Source: Ceratotherium simum simum (lineage: Eukaryota; Chordata; Mammalia; Perissodactyla; Rhinocerotidae). Taken from it: a DNA stretch of 64,000 nucleotides. Under the pieces are notes generated by a model. It worked only from the letters and a program-made list of their open reading frames with translations. It did no database searches and had not been told where the DNA came from. A program made the translations under genes and the position numbers. Shown here in pieces: positions 23,526 through 36,009 of this stretch. Numbering within the stretch: position 1 is the first letter of the stretch; each line of letters opens with the position of its first letter. The stretch spans positions 11,365,594 to 11,429,593 of the forward strand of contig NW_004454170.1 in assembly GCF_000283155.1 (NCBI RefSeq), written 5' to 3'.

Positions 23526-24745
23526 GTTGGAGAGGAGCACGGCAACATTCATCATGTTTCTCCTCACCAATCCACGTCTAGCAATCAACCTTTTAGAAAT
23601 ATTTGCACTTATGAACAGACAGGAATCACAAAGGCACATATTCAGTCAGGTTAAAATGTGTGATTTTTTTTCTTTTTCTACAACTCACCTTAATCTCTAC
23701 CTCAAGCTCCTTTTTCTGTCTGATGGTAGAAAATAATTTAGTCACTTTCAGGTACGATCAACCCTCTCAGACCGGGCTCCATCCCTTTCTGCTCCTTTCC
23801 TTTAGGGTGGGCATCTAAGTCCCCCGGTGTTAGTGAGGAGGCTTCTGGTTCTTGGCTGATGTTTAAAGAGGCTAATGTTCCCCTCTGGTCCTTGAGCAGG
23901 GAGTGCTGAGGCATCGCACTCCAAGTTGTCATCATGACACCATGCTTTGTTTGCTACAATGGCCTTTACTGCATTGGGCTTCTGGGGTTCACACCACTTT
24001 CCACTGAGGCATCTTCAGGCCACCATTGGCTCACTTTTATCCCCATCATATTTGTCCTGTGTCTTGGTGTGGACAAAGGAATGTTTGACTCTTTTCTTAA
24101 GCCACTTTGAGGCTGAGGCCCTCTACCCCTGGCACTCATAAAGTCTATACCCTACCGTAGCCAAGCCATGCGGGTCCAGGGCATTTCTGCATGGCTACTA
24201 TATTCTAGGTGCCAGGTGGAACATAGATACAAATTCCTTCTTCAAGACCCCAAACATACTTTGCTGTTCTGTTACCTCCACCCAAGTTCTAGGCTCAGCC
24301 CAGGCCACAAGGGGTAGGGTCCCTTTGCAGGGACAGGGTCTAAGTCTCTCTTCTCTTAGCCATATTGTCTCCTAGTCCAGGCAAATTTCCAGCCAGTGAG
24401 GGTGAGTTAGGCTGGCTCCTCATCTGTTATCGCTCTGTTCTTTGTTATGGATGAAGCTTTATGCCTTGATTTCTTTGGTGCCTAAATTTCGAAACTAAAA
24501 ACAGTCTTTTCTAACACAAAAAAAGCCAGACTCTGGCAAATTAAAAACCTTGACTTTCAAGACTATTGTCTCAACACTGAGTTTTAAGACCCTATTTAGA
24601 AATTCAGAAGTCAAAACTTTGATTCTTTATTCTCTGCATTTGCTCCATGAATTCTTCTAGAAGCAGTGATTGCAGCTGACTGAACAGGGTGAGTCACAAA
24701 TACTGGTTTGAAGCTGGGAAGACCTCAGTTAGTGTGTCTAAATTT
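23526..24745. other. Intergenic, nothing recognised
   Basis: No repeat family or gene recognised; ORFs are short. Base composition is unremarkable. Confidence 0.5.
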
Positions 24746-24749
24746 TATG

Positions 24750-25345
24750 TGGCATGTTCAGGAATATTCATTGCAGAATTATATGTAATGGCGGAAAATT
24801 GTAGGCAAACTAAATGTCCATCACTGTATAAACTGTTAAAACAAATTATGTTACTTTACACCTCTTTAAGGTAAATTTAACTTGGGTAGAACTGATCCCA
24901 AGAATAACCGTTTCCCTGTTGTGTTACCACAGCCACACAAAAATTTTTTGTTTTGTTTTGTTTTAGATTTTATTTGTGTTTTTAGTCGTAAGACGTTTTA
25001 TAATTCCGTGGCCTATGAAATATTACACGTCCACTAAAAGTTCGAGGTTGAGCTATAGCTGTGTAGTGAAATGGAAAGTTATCTATAATATGTTGGTGAG
25101 TTTTAAAAGTAAATATGGGAATATATTTATATATCATGACTCGTCTTTGTTTTTTTTAAGTTGATATATCTTTGTCTATATCTACAACGTGCACGCACAC
25201 ACACAATTTGGAGAAAACACACCTCCGTAGTAAAAGTTACTCTTGAGAAGTGGAAACAGGCAAGGATGCGTCTAGGTGAGGGGGAAGTTTTTACATTTAC
25301 TTTACACTTTTCTATACTGTTTGAATTTTTTTCAGGGAGCAAGCA
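24750..25345 (+). mobile_element. L1M 3' end fragment
   Basis: 'cattgcagaattatatgtaatgg', 'actaaatgtccatcactg' and later 'cttttctatactgtttgaattttttt' follow the order of an old mammalian L1 3' region. About 100 bp near 24890-24970 does not fit and may be an insertion. Confidence 0.55.
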
Positions 25346-25524
25346 CAAATTTTGTCTGTAAGAGGTATATGTATAGGAGACAAAAGCACAGAGGGAAAGG
25401 GTGCAGAGAGGAAACGAAGTCCTGACAGGGATCGATGCGTCCCCTGGTCTTGTTTGTGTTCTCCAGTGGGCAGTCTGCACTGCCCAGCTCACCTCAGCTG
25501 TTGGGGATGCCTGAAGAAGGTAGG

Positions 25525-25700
25525 AGGCCCAGAGCCAGACAGACCTGCGCCTGAAGCCTAGTCCGACTTGTTAGGTTTTTAATCTTTTCAAGTCATTGTT
25601 CTTTCACAGAATAACACCCACCTCTCAAACTGAGGAGTAGATGGGATGTGCTATGTGAAGTGCTTGGTATAGAATGTGCTCAATACATGGTAGGAGGAAG
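25525..25700 (+). mobile_element. MIR SINE
   Basis: 'agagccagacagacctg' starts it and 'agtgcttggtatagaatgtgctcaatacatgg' ends it, in MIR order. Confidence 0.6.
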
Positions 25701-25844
25701 AGGAAGTGGGTAGGAAAAATTATTGTTCCTTGGGGAGTGGGAAACATGGTGGCGCTCACAGGGTGGTCACTGACATTTTAATGCCACCATGGGTGCCTTA
25801 TTCCTTTTCATTTTCTTTTCTCAACTTAACAACCCAAATGAACC

Positions 25845-26000
25845 CTCATTGAGTGCCTAGTAAAGGAAGCAAGCAGGGTACACAGCCAGGAGAGAGCTGT
25901 GTGCCCTGTCCTCGAAAAGAGCACACTCCAGGTGGTATGTAGGCAAGTGTGTTACAGATGAGAGGGAGAGCATTAAATACACAGAAGGCATATGCTCTGT
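25845..26000 (-). mobile_element. L2 3' end, antisense
   Basis: 'cattgagtgcctagta' and 'gccctgtcctcgaaaagagcacactcca' resemble the reverse complement of the L2 3' end. Diverged. Confidence 0.4.
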
Positions 26001-28101
26001 GTTGTTTGGGATAGTGTAATAAAGGGTTTGCAGTTCCCCACCACGTGTAAGGAGAAAGTGGGGAAGAGGCAGGGGAACTTGATTTAGGAAGACCAGAGTT
26101 CAGGGTGAATGATCATAAAAGATATTAACTTGCAAAACAGATGGCAAAAAAATCATGCTGTATGTCTGGATAGAGGGCAAGATTGGGGACCAGAGGGAGA
26201 TGGTGGAGAAGGCACACTCAGATGCTGAAACTTGCTCTGGGCTTAGTGAGGTTTAATGTTCACACTTCTGGGAAATGGAGACTTGGGCAGAGGGTGTATG
26301 GAGGCAGAGCTTGAAGGCAGAGGAAATCTAGGCCACCCACACCCCCACCTGCCCTAACCTCTCACCTTGAAGCCTCAGGAAGGGAAAATCAATGAGCTCC
26401 CGAAGTGCAGGAGCCCGGGGCCTGGGGCTGGAATTTGACCCATGCAGAGTGTTTACTGATCTAGAGCTGGATAGGTTCAAATGAGCTCATCTTTATCTTG
26501 AAAGGAAATTAGGGAACCCAGACCAAGACAAAGCCACATTTTATTCAATGAAAATTTACCACCACCTCCACGGCCACCACCTTCCCCCTCCCCACAATGC
26601 ACACAATACCTCATAAAACATCTGCCTGAGGAACCTGGTCTCCCAAGGTCAGTCCTGAAAGATCAACAAATAAGGAATGATGAGGTTACAGAAAACCAAA
26701 GAAGTTATTCCAGAATATCTTACATTTACCCCCTCTTGCTGATCTATATCCTCTTTTTTTTCTCTGCAGTTTGCAAATATTGACTAAGTTCAAGGGCAGT
26801 GGTATAAGGTCTAACTTCAGAGTTAGCACGAGGTGAAATACTTAAGATGGTGCAATCCTGTCCTAATGAAGAACGTATTAAATCCCAAGGTTGGTTATGG
26901 ACAGTTCTTGTCCCCTGACCCAGTTGATATTTGTTTTATCAAGTCAGGGACTATTTTTGTCATCATTGTTAATCTCCCTCTTGCCAGATCTGTTTTGGCC
27001 CAGGGCATGCACTTGAGGTATGTTAGAAGAATGGAGTGCAGTATTGTGGGAAAGAATTACCACTAATTCTGTCTGCCTACAGCTTCCTCAGCCCTGTTCA
27101 TCTGATCTTAACACACTAAGCAAAATTATAGATGGAAAGTTTTGCAAGTCTGTGACCTGGTTCCAAGAAGTCGAATTTGGAGCTGAAAGAACAGGATAGC
27201 AGCATTCCCATAATGACTATAGGTCTTCATTCTGTTGGAAAGAATTTTGACTTGCCCATCAGGGGAGAGCTTGATGGAATATTTTGCCAATAAACAAACC
27301 TACTGCTAAGTGGATAGGTCCAACTCATTTAGACTCATCTTTGGCCTCAATATTACACAAGTCTTGTCTCAAGGATTCCTGGAGACCTAGCCTAAGATCT
27401 CTGGTAGTTCTAGCTGGAACTCAGAATGAACTGGCACTTCTGACCCATGGGTTTTGGAGTTAAATAGACCCTGGTTCAAATCTTAATTTCTCTGAGCCTC
27501 ACTTTCTTTATGTGTGAAAATAATCATCACAATGCTGATCCTTGCAAGATTACCATGAGGATTAAATGCGGTATTGTATCTGAAAGCATTTAACATAGGC
27601 CTGTTGCTTAAAATGGGATTAATATGTTTTAGTCTCCTTCCTTCCGCTCAGCTCCTCCAGCTGCTGGTGTATCCCCTTTCTCTGCTGCATACATTTGACA
27701 GAGCGGAATCAGGCCAGTGACACTGTGGGGGATACCATCATAGTAAGAATGAGTAGAGAAAACAATGTCAAGGACAGCAATATTCACTTGTAAATGATCC
27801 CTGTATAAAACTGAGTGAGCTTTGTGGACGTTTGAAAGAATGCAAATATATAAATAAACCTGAAGCTGTGTGACTGCTTCCTAGACCTGGACACAGCCAA
27901 CAAAACCCTTCACGTGGAGACCTTTGTTTGCGGAGAATTTTTATCTAAACACCATAGAGGCCATCACATTCTTCCTTCGATATTAATGATGTGACTCAGT
28001 TACCCAGTGAGCTGATAAATCTCCTGGAGAGTTTGTTCCAGGGAGAAGTAATATTCTTTTAGACTCATAGCAGCCTCAGCTGCTGAGTTCTATCTAGAGT
28101 T
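26001..28101. other. Intergenic, largely unassigned
   Basis: Apart from the MIR at 27440-27620 I recognise nothing here. No ORF shows coding character. Confidence 0.5.
27440..27620 (+). mobile_element. MIR SINE
   Basis: 'ttggagttaaatagaccctgg', 'gagcctcactttctttatgtg' and 'ttaccatgaggattaaatg' are successive MIR landmarks; the middle is partly deleted. Confidence 0.7.
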
Positions 28102-28112
28102 CCACACACTAT

Positions 28113-28413
28113 TTATTTATTTATTTATTTTGTGAGGAAGATCAGCCCTCAGCTAACATCCACGCTAATCCTCCTCTTTTTGCTGAGGAAGACCAGCCCT
28201 GAGCTAACATCTACTGCCAATCCTCCTCCTTTTTCTTCCCCAAAGCCCCAGTAGATAGTTGTATGTCATAGTTGCCCATCCTTCTAGTTGCTGTATGTGG
28301 GACGCGGCCTCAGCATGGCCGGAGAAGCGGTACGTCGGTGCGCACCTGGATCTGAACCCAGGCTGCCAGTAGCAGAGCGCGTGCACTTAACCGCTAAGCC
28401 ACGGGGCCCGCCC
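28113..28413 (-). mobile_element. ERE SINE, antisense
   Basis: Read on the minus strand it has the ERE head (near 28413), the body with '..ctactggggctttgggg', two 'gttagctc..ctcag' units, and a (AAAT)n tail at 28113-28131. The 11-bp target duplication ccacacactat lies at 28102-28112 and 28414-28424. Confidence 0.93.
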
Positions 28414-28904
28414 CCACACACTATCTCTTGTTTGAAACTACCGTATCTAAAAATTCTAATAGATTATGTAACCCTTATGCGCTTCCTCTCTTAGCATCAT
28501 GAGAATGGCTGGAATCTACCGAGCTATATCCTCTTGTTGGGCATCCTGAGTTCTCCCAGGTGTCTCAAAACAAAGTTGCTTCCTAACCTTTAGATAAAAC
28601 GGCTATTTGCAAAGGAGACGGTCAAATGTGTACTTTGTATAAGCCAGTATGCAAAGGTTCTGATGGCAATAATTACTTCCATATGCAATACAGTCCATTC
28701 TCCAAGGTACCCAACCCGGTTCGAGGGAAGATATAAACAATTGAGCATTGAAAATGTATTTATGTTTGATTTTGGAGTGATAACACATCAAGCTTGAGAG
28801 GAAGTCACATAGTAACTCCTGAATCTGCCTTCTGTTTCTCCACTCTTAGTTCTGCCCAACATCACCAGAGCTAGAGACTGGAGGAAAGAATAAGAAGAAA
28901 CTAT

Positions 28905-29085
28905 AGAGGACAGTCAATAAATGTCTGGAAAATTAATGTATATTTCAATTTATTTTTTCTACCTGTTAGCAATAATCAACTAGAACATACAATGGAAATA
29001 AAATAACAAGCCTACAAAATATTAGGATTAAAGCTATAAAACTATACTGTAAAGACATAAAGAAGGCCTAAAAAAATTGTCAGAT
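28905..29085 (+). mobile_element. L1 fragment (ORF2-like, decayed)
   Basis: 'ctgttagcaataatcaactag' and 'aataacaagcctacaaaatattaggattaaagc' recall L1 ORF2 nucleotide sequence. No open frame remains. Confidence 0.4.
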
Positions 29086-29089
29086 AATA

Positions 29090-29250
29090 ATGATAATAAT
29101 AGTAACTAACATTTATTAGATTCTTTTAATGTGGCAGGAATTATCTTGATGATTTCTTTAATCTCAGAAATCTTAGGAGGTATAAATACTATTATCCTCA
29201 TTTTTGAAAGAAGGAAACTAGAGCACATAAAAGTAAGGTAACTTTTTGAA
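29090..29250 (-). mobile_element. MIR SINE, antisense
   Basis: 'taatagtaactaacatttatta' to 'tatcctcatttttgaaagaaggaaact' is the reverse complement of MIR, 3' end first. Confidence 0.65.
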
Positions 29251-29259
29251 TGGGAAGAG

Positions 29260-30780
29260 CCAAAATGATAAATAGTTTATTTTGCCTAATTTGCTTAATA
29301 ATTTTATTCTGTAAATTAATGCAATCCCAATCAAATATAGAGGACTGTTTACGGAATTAACAAACAATATTAAAGTTCACCTAGAATAGAAAATGCTTAG
29401 GAAATAAAAAGCCAAGAAAGTATTGAAAAATAAAAAGAGAATCAATTTAAAAAACTATTAAAATTACATTCAAGTACAGTAGGGTTATTAGATACCCTCA
29501 AGGACTTACAAGAGAGCCCAGCACATAGAGGACACTCAATAAATATTTGGAGAATTAATCTATATTTCTATCTATTTTTTCTGTGACTTGCCCCAATAGA
29601 TACAAAAACAAAATATAAAATCACAGTAATTAAATACTAAGATATTAGCACAAGGATTGAGAAAAATAGTTCAAGAAAGCAGATTAGAAAGTCCAGAAAC
29701 AGATTCAGGCAGACATAGGAATTTAGTCTATAATAAAGATTACTTTCAAGTCAGAAGGAAAAGATAAACTATTCAACAAAGAGCACTGGGATAATTTGCT
29801 AATGATGTGGAAAAAGCAAAGTTAGATTCCCATCTCATAGCATATGCAAAAATAAATTATCAACAGACAAAAGGTTGCAATTATAGATTCATACACATAC
29901 ACTTGTGCACACACACACGTACACATACACCTAACACACACATGAACTTTCTGGAAAATAATTCTACCATCTTGCAGTTTGGCAGAAATTTTAAGCAACA
30001 CAAAACCCAGAAGCCACAAAGAAGTAAAATAGAAGATATGGCTACATAAAAAGTTACGTCTCAGCAACAATAACAAGAAAAGCATGCAAAAAGAGAAAAT
30101 AAACAAGGAGAAAATATACCTACATATAGACTGTTACCCTTACTATAAAAATCATCTACAAATCAATAAAAAACTGCACCACTCAATGGTAAAATGGTCA
30201 AAGAACACGAATAGTCAAAACACAAGAGAAGAAATAAAATTGGTTGATGAATATCTGAAAATATGCTTAACTTCACTGGCAATCAGAGAAACGCAAATTA
30301 GAACATAATACCATTTTTTGCCAATTAGATTAGAGAAATAGAAAATATTGATATTATCCAGTTTTGACAAGGGCATGGGAAATGGGCAATCTCAGATATT
30401 ATTGCAGGATTATAAATAGATATTTTTTAGAGGACAAATTGGTGGTAACTATCAAAATTTAATATGATCTAGTAATTCTACATCTAGGAACTGGAAATAT
30501 TCACAAAATGCACAAAAATATATAAGAATCTTTACTAAAGCATTATTTTCAAATGCAAAAAATGAAGCTGTCAGTAGATGAATGATTAAACAAATTATTT
30601 TATATCCTTATTTGGAATACTATAGAATGATTTTTAAAATGGGATAGACCCTTATATATCAACACAGAAAGATCTCCAAGACAAATTACTAACTAAAAAA
30701 GTCTAGAAACAGTATAACGTACTGTATTCTGCTGATTCTAAAAATCATTTTTTTCACATATCAACACTTCTGAAATTGTG
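29260..30780 (+). mobile_element. L1M fragment (ORF2 end and 3'UTR)
   Basis: Old L1 text runs through the stretch: 'ttaatgcaatcccaatcaa', 'cactggcaatcagagaaacgcaaatta', 'tctacatctaggaactgg' and 'tttggaatactatagaatg'. The reading frame is broken throughout. A CA-rich microsatellite interrupts it at about 29890-29943, and a MIR/L2-type tail lies near 29520-29560. Confidence 0.65.
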
Positions 30781-30789
30781 ATGCACAAT

Positions 30790-31690
30790 GCAATCAACAG
30801 TGTCTAATAATTATAATAGGCAGTATTTTTTTGGTGTTAGTAAAACGTAAAAGGATGGCATGCCTTACAATTGATGCATCTTAGATTTGATGAAATACAG
30901 TAAATTATATAATTGCATTTATATTTAAAATTATATTTATTTATATATCTAACAGAATGAGTAATTGAGAACTCAATTGGTGCCTTTCTTGTGTACCAGT
31001 CTTGAAATGAAGAAAAGAGAGGAGGAAGTGAAGGAGGAGGAGAATTTTCTTCCTTTCCCTTTAAGGGCAGTAAGGTCTTTATGTTCTTGAATCTCACTCA
31101 TTCCAGGGGACTTTACAAGCCTTTAACCACCAGATGTATGGGTTGATAGCACTGTCTCTGAGAAAGAAAGGATGGAGGCTTTAGTCCCTCGAGGGGAAGG
31201 GAGGGGTGTAGACCAACTCCATGCCCTGGTGACTAGGAGGAGATGGGAATTTGGGGTTTGGGTTAGGAGGCCAGAAAGCTGCTTCCCTGAAGTGGAAGGA
31301 TGGGTGGAATTGTTACATGGGTGCCTGCGGAGGACTGAGTGCTAAGCATACAGTGTTGAAGTCAGAAGCAAAGATGTCTGCAACCAAGCTTGTCATAGTG
31401 GCAGAGGAGCCCCAGCAGAGCCACCTGCCTTTAGTAGCCTTTAGCTTTATAAGCAAAAAGCACTGAGTACTGAAGCATAATTGACTAGAGACCTAAGGCC
31501 CATCCTCAGTCTTCCTGGATCCCAAAAGCCCTGGGGTTCTTGATCAGCCTCAAAGGAGAGAGAGAATCCCCCCAGATAACCAAGACTGGATGTCCAGCCA
31601 GCTCTGGTGAATGGGAGCTGAGGCACATTATAAAAGGAAATGTCCTATTGCTTGATTCTGAATGTTCTGGACCAATTTGTACCAGAGATA
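30790..31690. other. Intergenic, unassigned
   Basis: A purine-rich patch at 31010-31045; otherwise nothing recognised. Confidence 0.5.
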
Positions 31691-31699
31691 GACAGATAA

Positions 31700-31747
31700 A
31701 TACATTCATACATACACACACACATCACATAATACATACATACATAC
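31700..31747. repeat. (CATA)n/(CA)n simple repeat
   Basis: Imperfect tetranucleotide and dinucleotide units over about 48 bp. Confidence 0.8.
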
Positions 31748-31914
31748 TTGGGATTGGAGAGGAGAGATGAATGGTATCTTTTATTTTTTATTGTATAACC
31801 TTCTTATTATTTGAATTTTTACAAGCTTTATTGTTTTTATAATTTTAAAAAGAAGAAATTTTACTTAAAAAAAACATGATATGATGGCAGATCAGTAGCT
31901 CCATCTGCATGTAT

Positions 31915-32050
31915 ACATTTGCTTATTTAACACGTATGTATTGAGTTCTTCTTACGTGCCCAGCACTCGGCTGGGTCGAAGGAAAAATCATGGGCAAGAC
32001 CCAGTCTATCCTCAAGGAGCTCATGGTCTACAGAGGGCAAACATGCCAGA
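31915..32050 (-). mobile_element. L2 3' end, antisense
   Basis: 'tgtattgagttcttcttacgtgcccagcactcg' and 'caaggagctcatggtctac' are the reverse complement of the L2 3' end. Confidence 0.6.
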
Positions 32051-32374
32051 AGGAAGCCCTTCAGCTGCGTGTGCTCCCCTGTCTCATAGATAAAATTGCA
32101 ACCTACCTGCTGGTTGCTGCCCCAGAGTGACCTGGCAGCAGGTGTGGCCTCCCCAACTCAGAACTTGAAGAGGTGCATCCTAGAGGCCTTGAAGTTACAG
32201 TTTTGCCTGAACTGCGTGCAGTGGCCCCAACATGGCCTGTGATAAACTCCCGTCTGGGAATTAGCCACACAACTTCTCAAACAGCTGCTGAGAGTTGTCT
32301 GAGAATAGTCATTTCACTCTGGGGGCCCAGAGCCTCTGTGGTCACAGCCACGCTAAACTTCAAGGCATTCTTCT

Positions 32375-32475
32375 CTTTCATTCCTTCAATAAACATTTGT
32401 TCTAGGCTTTGTGGAAACAGCGATGAGTAAAGCAGACATAGTTTTTACCCTGATGGAGGCTATACTCTAGTGGCG
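32375..32475 (-). mobile_element. L2 3' end, antisense
   Basis: 'cattccttcaataaacatttgttctagg' leads to 'ggaggctatactctagtgg', with the usual 'cacctactatgtgccaggcac' part deleted. Confidence 0.55.
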
Positions 32476-32689
32476 GAGACAGGCTCTGTGTTCAGAGGAA
32501 ATGGAGAGCATTTGAAGGCCTGAAAAAAGACTGTTGCTCTGGAGCCAGGGGGCCAAAGAGAGGATGTTTCCAGGAGAGGACGGTGTGATGGTGAGGATGC
32601 TCTTTTGCACTAGAGGAGGAAAAACACTCAGCTCCCTTTTGTTGCTTCACCTGAAAGATAAAAGTGATTTATATTTAAAAAGAGAAGGA

Positions 32690-33620
32690 AAGAGATCCAC
32701 ACTTGACTGATCTGCTCCATCCCAGATTATGACATCTTTCCCCAAAAATGTCTTCTCCAAAGTGAATGGTGTCATCATCCATCCACCCACTGGCCCAAAC
32801 GGAGAACCCATAAGTCATTCTGTTTTTCTTCTCTCAGTTCCCACATCTAATCAACCATTATTTGGCTGTCAATTTACATTTCTTATGTCACTCAAATCTA
32901 TTCACTTCTCTCTAGCCACAGTACTTAATTCAGGTACCCATCAACTTCATCTCTGGTTCTACAATGGCCAGAAGTAAACAATATCGTGATTGACCTTCCT
33001 ACCTCCAGTCTTCGCACCCCGACATTAACTCATTCTCCTACACTGAATCCAGAGTGATTTTTCTAAAGCATTGATCTGTCCCTCTATTCAAAATCTAGAG
33101 TTTTACCATTGCTCCAGAATAAAGTTCACACTCTTAAACGTGGCTCTTAACACCCCTATGATCTGTCCCCGGCTAGACTCTACCATTCCCCACTCCCACT
33201 ATAATGAACTAATTCTTTGGTGCTGGTCTCTTTTCTTCCAATCTCATGGCCATCCTCCACACTACTGTTACAAGCAATCCATCTTTCTATATCATATCTC
33301 TGGTATTTCTCAGATTAAGACTAATCTGGGGTTCCCTTTCACTTCAGTATTATATTCAATCCCCTTAGCATGGCAGACAAGACCCCTTAGGATATTACCC
33401 CTTCCTTTTCCTTCTGCTGTATTTCCCCTCACTTTCTCCCTTCCCTCTAATTCCTGCCCTTTATGCCCCTACGTTATTGAATTGCTTGTGGTTCCCAATA
33501 CATACTCTCTTATTTCACGTCTCAGTTCATTTGCATAGATATTACCTCTGCCTGAATGTTTTTCTTGTCTTATTTGCTGCTTGAACTCTTCGTTACTCCT
33601 TAAAACACTGATCAGAAGTT
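32690..33620 (+). mobile_element. L2 LINE, ORF2 C-terminal part
   Basis: The open frame from 33071 (155 codons) is decayed L2 ORF2, not a host gene. Landmarks are 'gatctgtccctctattcaaaatc' and, later, 'cccttagcatggcagacaagacccctta' plus 'ttgcatagatattacctctgcctgaatg'. The segment that should occur once ('aaagtccaaactccttagcatgg' type) appears at both 33120 and 33357, so either two L2 pieces are joined or part is duplicated. Confidence 0.65.
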
Positions 33621-34139
33621 GAATATGAAAACCTAGAATATAATATCAATACAAATTATCCATTAAGCATAAGAATAAAAACTCCAATGTGCGCTGATTC
33701 AAAAGCTTACTTTCCACGTACTCTTCCTGAAAAATTTACCTGAGATGTATTCCAACAGAATGAAGCTAAAAACCAAAACAGAGGAAGATGTGGAATAAAG
33801 GAAAAACGAAACAGACTAGGAGTTATATAGAAGACAGGGTTGACAGCTGCACAGCAGGCTTAGAATACAATTAGTTCAAATTAGAACAGGAACTCAATAG
33901 TCCCAAGAATTATATCTCTAGAAAAATTAAAAAGATTCTGCACAATGGGCAGAATGAGTAAGAAGGTGGAAAATATTTGTGAAATGATAGTGAAATTATG
34001 TGTTCCTGTTCATAATAAAGGAGAAAAAACCAAGTGAAAACTCCAGCAGAAATAAAAAAATAAACAAAACAAAAATACAGGAAAGTGAAATTAAAGAAAA
34101 ATAAAACAGAGCACAATTTTAAGCAATTGATAAATTATG

Positions 34140-34260
34140 CAAAGACAATCCATTTTAGAAAAATATATACCATGCAAACACTAACCAAAAGAAAGCTGGT
34201 GTAATGATATTAATATCAGACCATAGGCTGATGAAAGAGCTAAAAAGAGGATTAAAGAAA
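34140..34260 (+). mobile_element. L1 fragment
   Basis: 'ccatgcaaacactaaccaaaagaaagctgg' and 'attaatatcagacc' match a well-known L1 ORF2 stretch. Confidence 0.6.
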
Positions 34261-34337
34261 GACAATACTTTTGAATGTAGTCCAGAAACATTCTCCTTCA
34301 AGGGACATGGGGTCCACATAAGAAGGCAAACGTGATG

Positions 34338-34430
34338 AGGGCAGGCAATTTGTTTTGTATAATGCTAACACCCAGAACAGCGCCTGAGATGTAGCAGGGA
34401 GTCAATAAGTATTTATTTAATGAATAACTT
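34338..34430 (+). mobile_element. L2 3' end
   Basis: 'gagggcaggcaatttgtttt', 'cccagaacagcgcctgag' and 'agtcaataagtatttatttaatgaa' follow the L2 3' terminus. Confidence 0.65.
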
Positions 34431-34819
34431 TGAACCAGTAAAGAAGGAAATATACACCCGACACTTTGCCTAGCTTAGCAATATGTCCAACATTTATATA
34501 TTTGTAATAATATGAATACTATTTACTGTTTGTTACCACTGAGAATCAACAGATGGATCTGACAGAGAGGACTAAAAGGTGGTTTCAGAGAAGAATGTAA
34601 ATGTTATCAACTTTGGCAATCTAAATGCAAAGGCATGGTTTGCCAGAGTTAGGAGGTAGAGGCAAAGAGAAAGTGAGGATATTAATATCCGCCTCTGGGG
34701 AGTCAAAAGACAATCTAAAGGTAATAGAACAAGAACTAGAGATTTAAAGAGGATACCTAAAGTTATAAAGGTAACCAGAAGGACTCAGAGCACCCTGGAG
34801 CTATTATCAGACTTCTCTA

Positions 34820-35285
34820 TATTATGTAACATGCCTATGTGATCTTGTCCAGTCTCATGGCTTGGAATACCATCTATATACTGACAACTCCCAAATGTGT
34901 AGCTCCAGTTGGATAATCTCCCAGACTCTTACATTCAACTCTTTATTCAACATTTCCACTTGAGTGTCCACTAAACATTTCAAGTTTAGTATGCTCAGTC
35001 TAAGTCCAACGGCGCATTTAAAGAAATTCTCTCTTGAAACAAAATAAAGTAATTAAAAGCACTTCAAATCTTTACACAATCTCTGGATGAAATACTACTG
35101 CACAAGAAACATCTGAAAATTTCTCTTTCTCCATCTCTGCTTCTTCCAAAATCTCCCACATGTCAGCACCCACTCCCTGAAATTCACCCACTCTCAACTC
35201 CTACTTTCCCATCTCAACCTCCCCCAATTCCTGTATGAACATCTTTCCACTTTCGCAATCTCTTACCGGGCTTTGCTCTGTGAAC
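34820..35285 (+). mobile_element. L2 LINE, ORF2 piece
   Basis: 'tggaataccatctatatactgacaactcccaaatgtgtag' and 'catttccacttgagtgtccactaaacatttcaag' match the L2 ORF2 region coding DISTWMSNRHLKLNMSK-like residues. The frame is broken. It is followed at once by an antisense MIR. Confidence 0.65.
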
Positions 35286-35289
35286 GGTC

Positions 35290-35540
35290 ATAATAGCAAG
35301 TGCTTATGGAGAATTACAACATGCCAGGCACTGTTCCAGCTATTTTACATATATCGACTCATTTAACCTTCACAATTGTGTAAGATAGATACTATTGTCA
35401 TACTCCATACATGAAGACATAGACGTGAAAAGAAATTACTTGCCCCAGGTCACCCAGGTGGTAAGTGGTAAAAGTGAGATCTGAACCTTGTCTGTCTGGC
35501 TCCAAAGCTTGCCCTCTTAACTACCACATCATCTAGTCTA
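35290..35540 (-). mobile_element. MIR SINE, antisense, nearly full length
   Basis: From 'gcaagtgcttatggagaattacaacatgccaggcac' through 'cttgccccaggtcacccagg' to 'ggctccaaagcttgccctcttaactac' it covers almost the whole MIR in reverse. Confidence 0.85.
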
Positions 35541-36009
35541 TGACACTCTCAGGTTTCTTTCATATTCTCTATTACGTGTCCATCACCTAGATTTTCTACA
35601 ACAAAGGAGACCCTGAGAGCTGCCTCTACAAATAATATTATTCCCTGTTAGACACCAGGGGAAAAAGGAAAATTGCAAACATTCATAAATGGATGAAAAT
35701 TTCTCCTGAAAAAATAGTAATCATTTTTGCCCCAATATAAATAAGAAAACAAAATGCACAGAAGGAAATGTGTTAGTCCAAAATGTGAGAATGTGCAGAC
35801 TGAAAGAAAGTCCTACATTTCTCTGGACTAGGGGACCCCAAGCCATCAGTGTTACATTTTGCCTTGGGGGACCATGATGTACAACTAGCACCATCCACCT
35901 GCAAGTTCCTTCAAGCACCATTAAGAATTACACCTGCTACATCCTAACCTCTCAGAGTCCTTTAGTCTTCAGAGATGGCTGCACTCTCTTCAAATTCTGT
36001 GCTGTTGGC

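Noticed and set aside
28111..28131. (TTTA)n as a stand-alone microsatellite
   Set aside because: It is the tail of the antisense ERE.
33071..33538. 155-codon ORF as a gene
   Set aside because: Decayed L2 ORF2.
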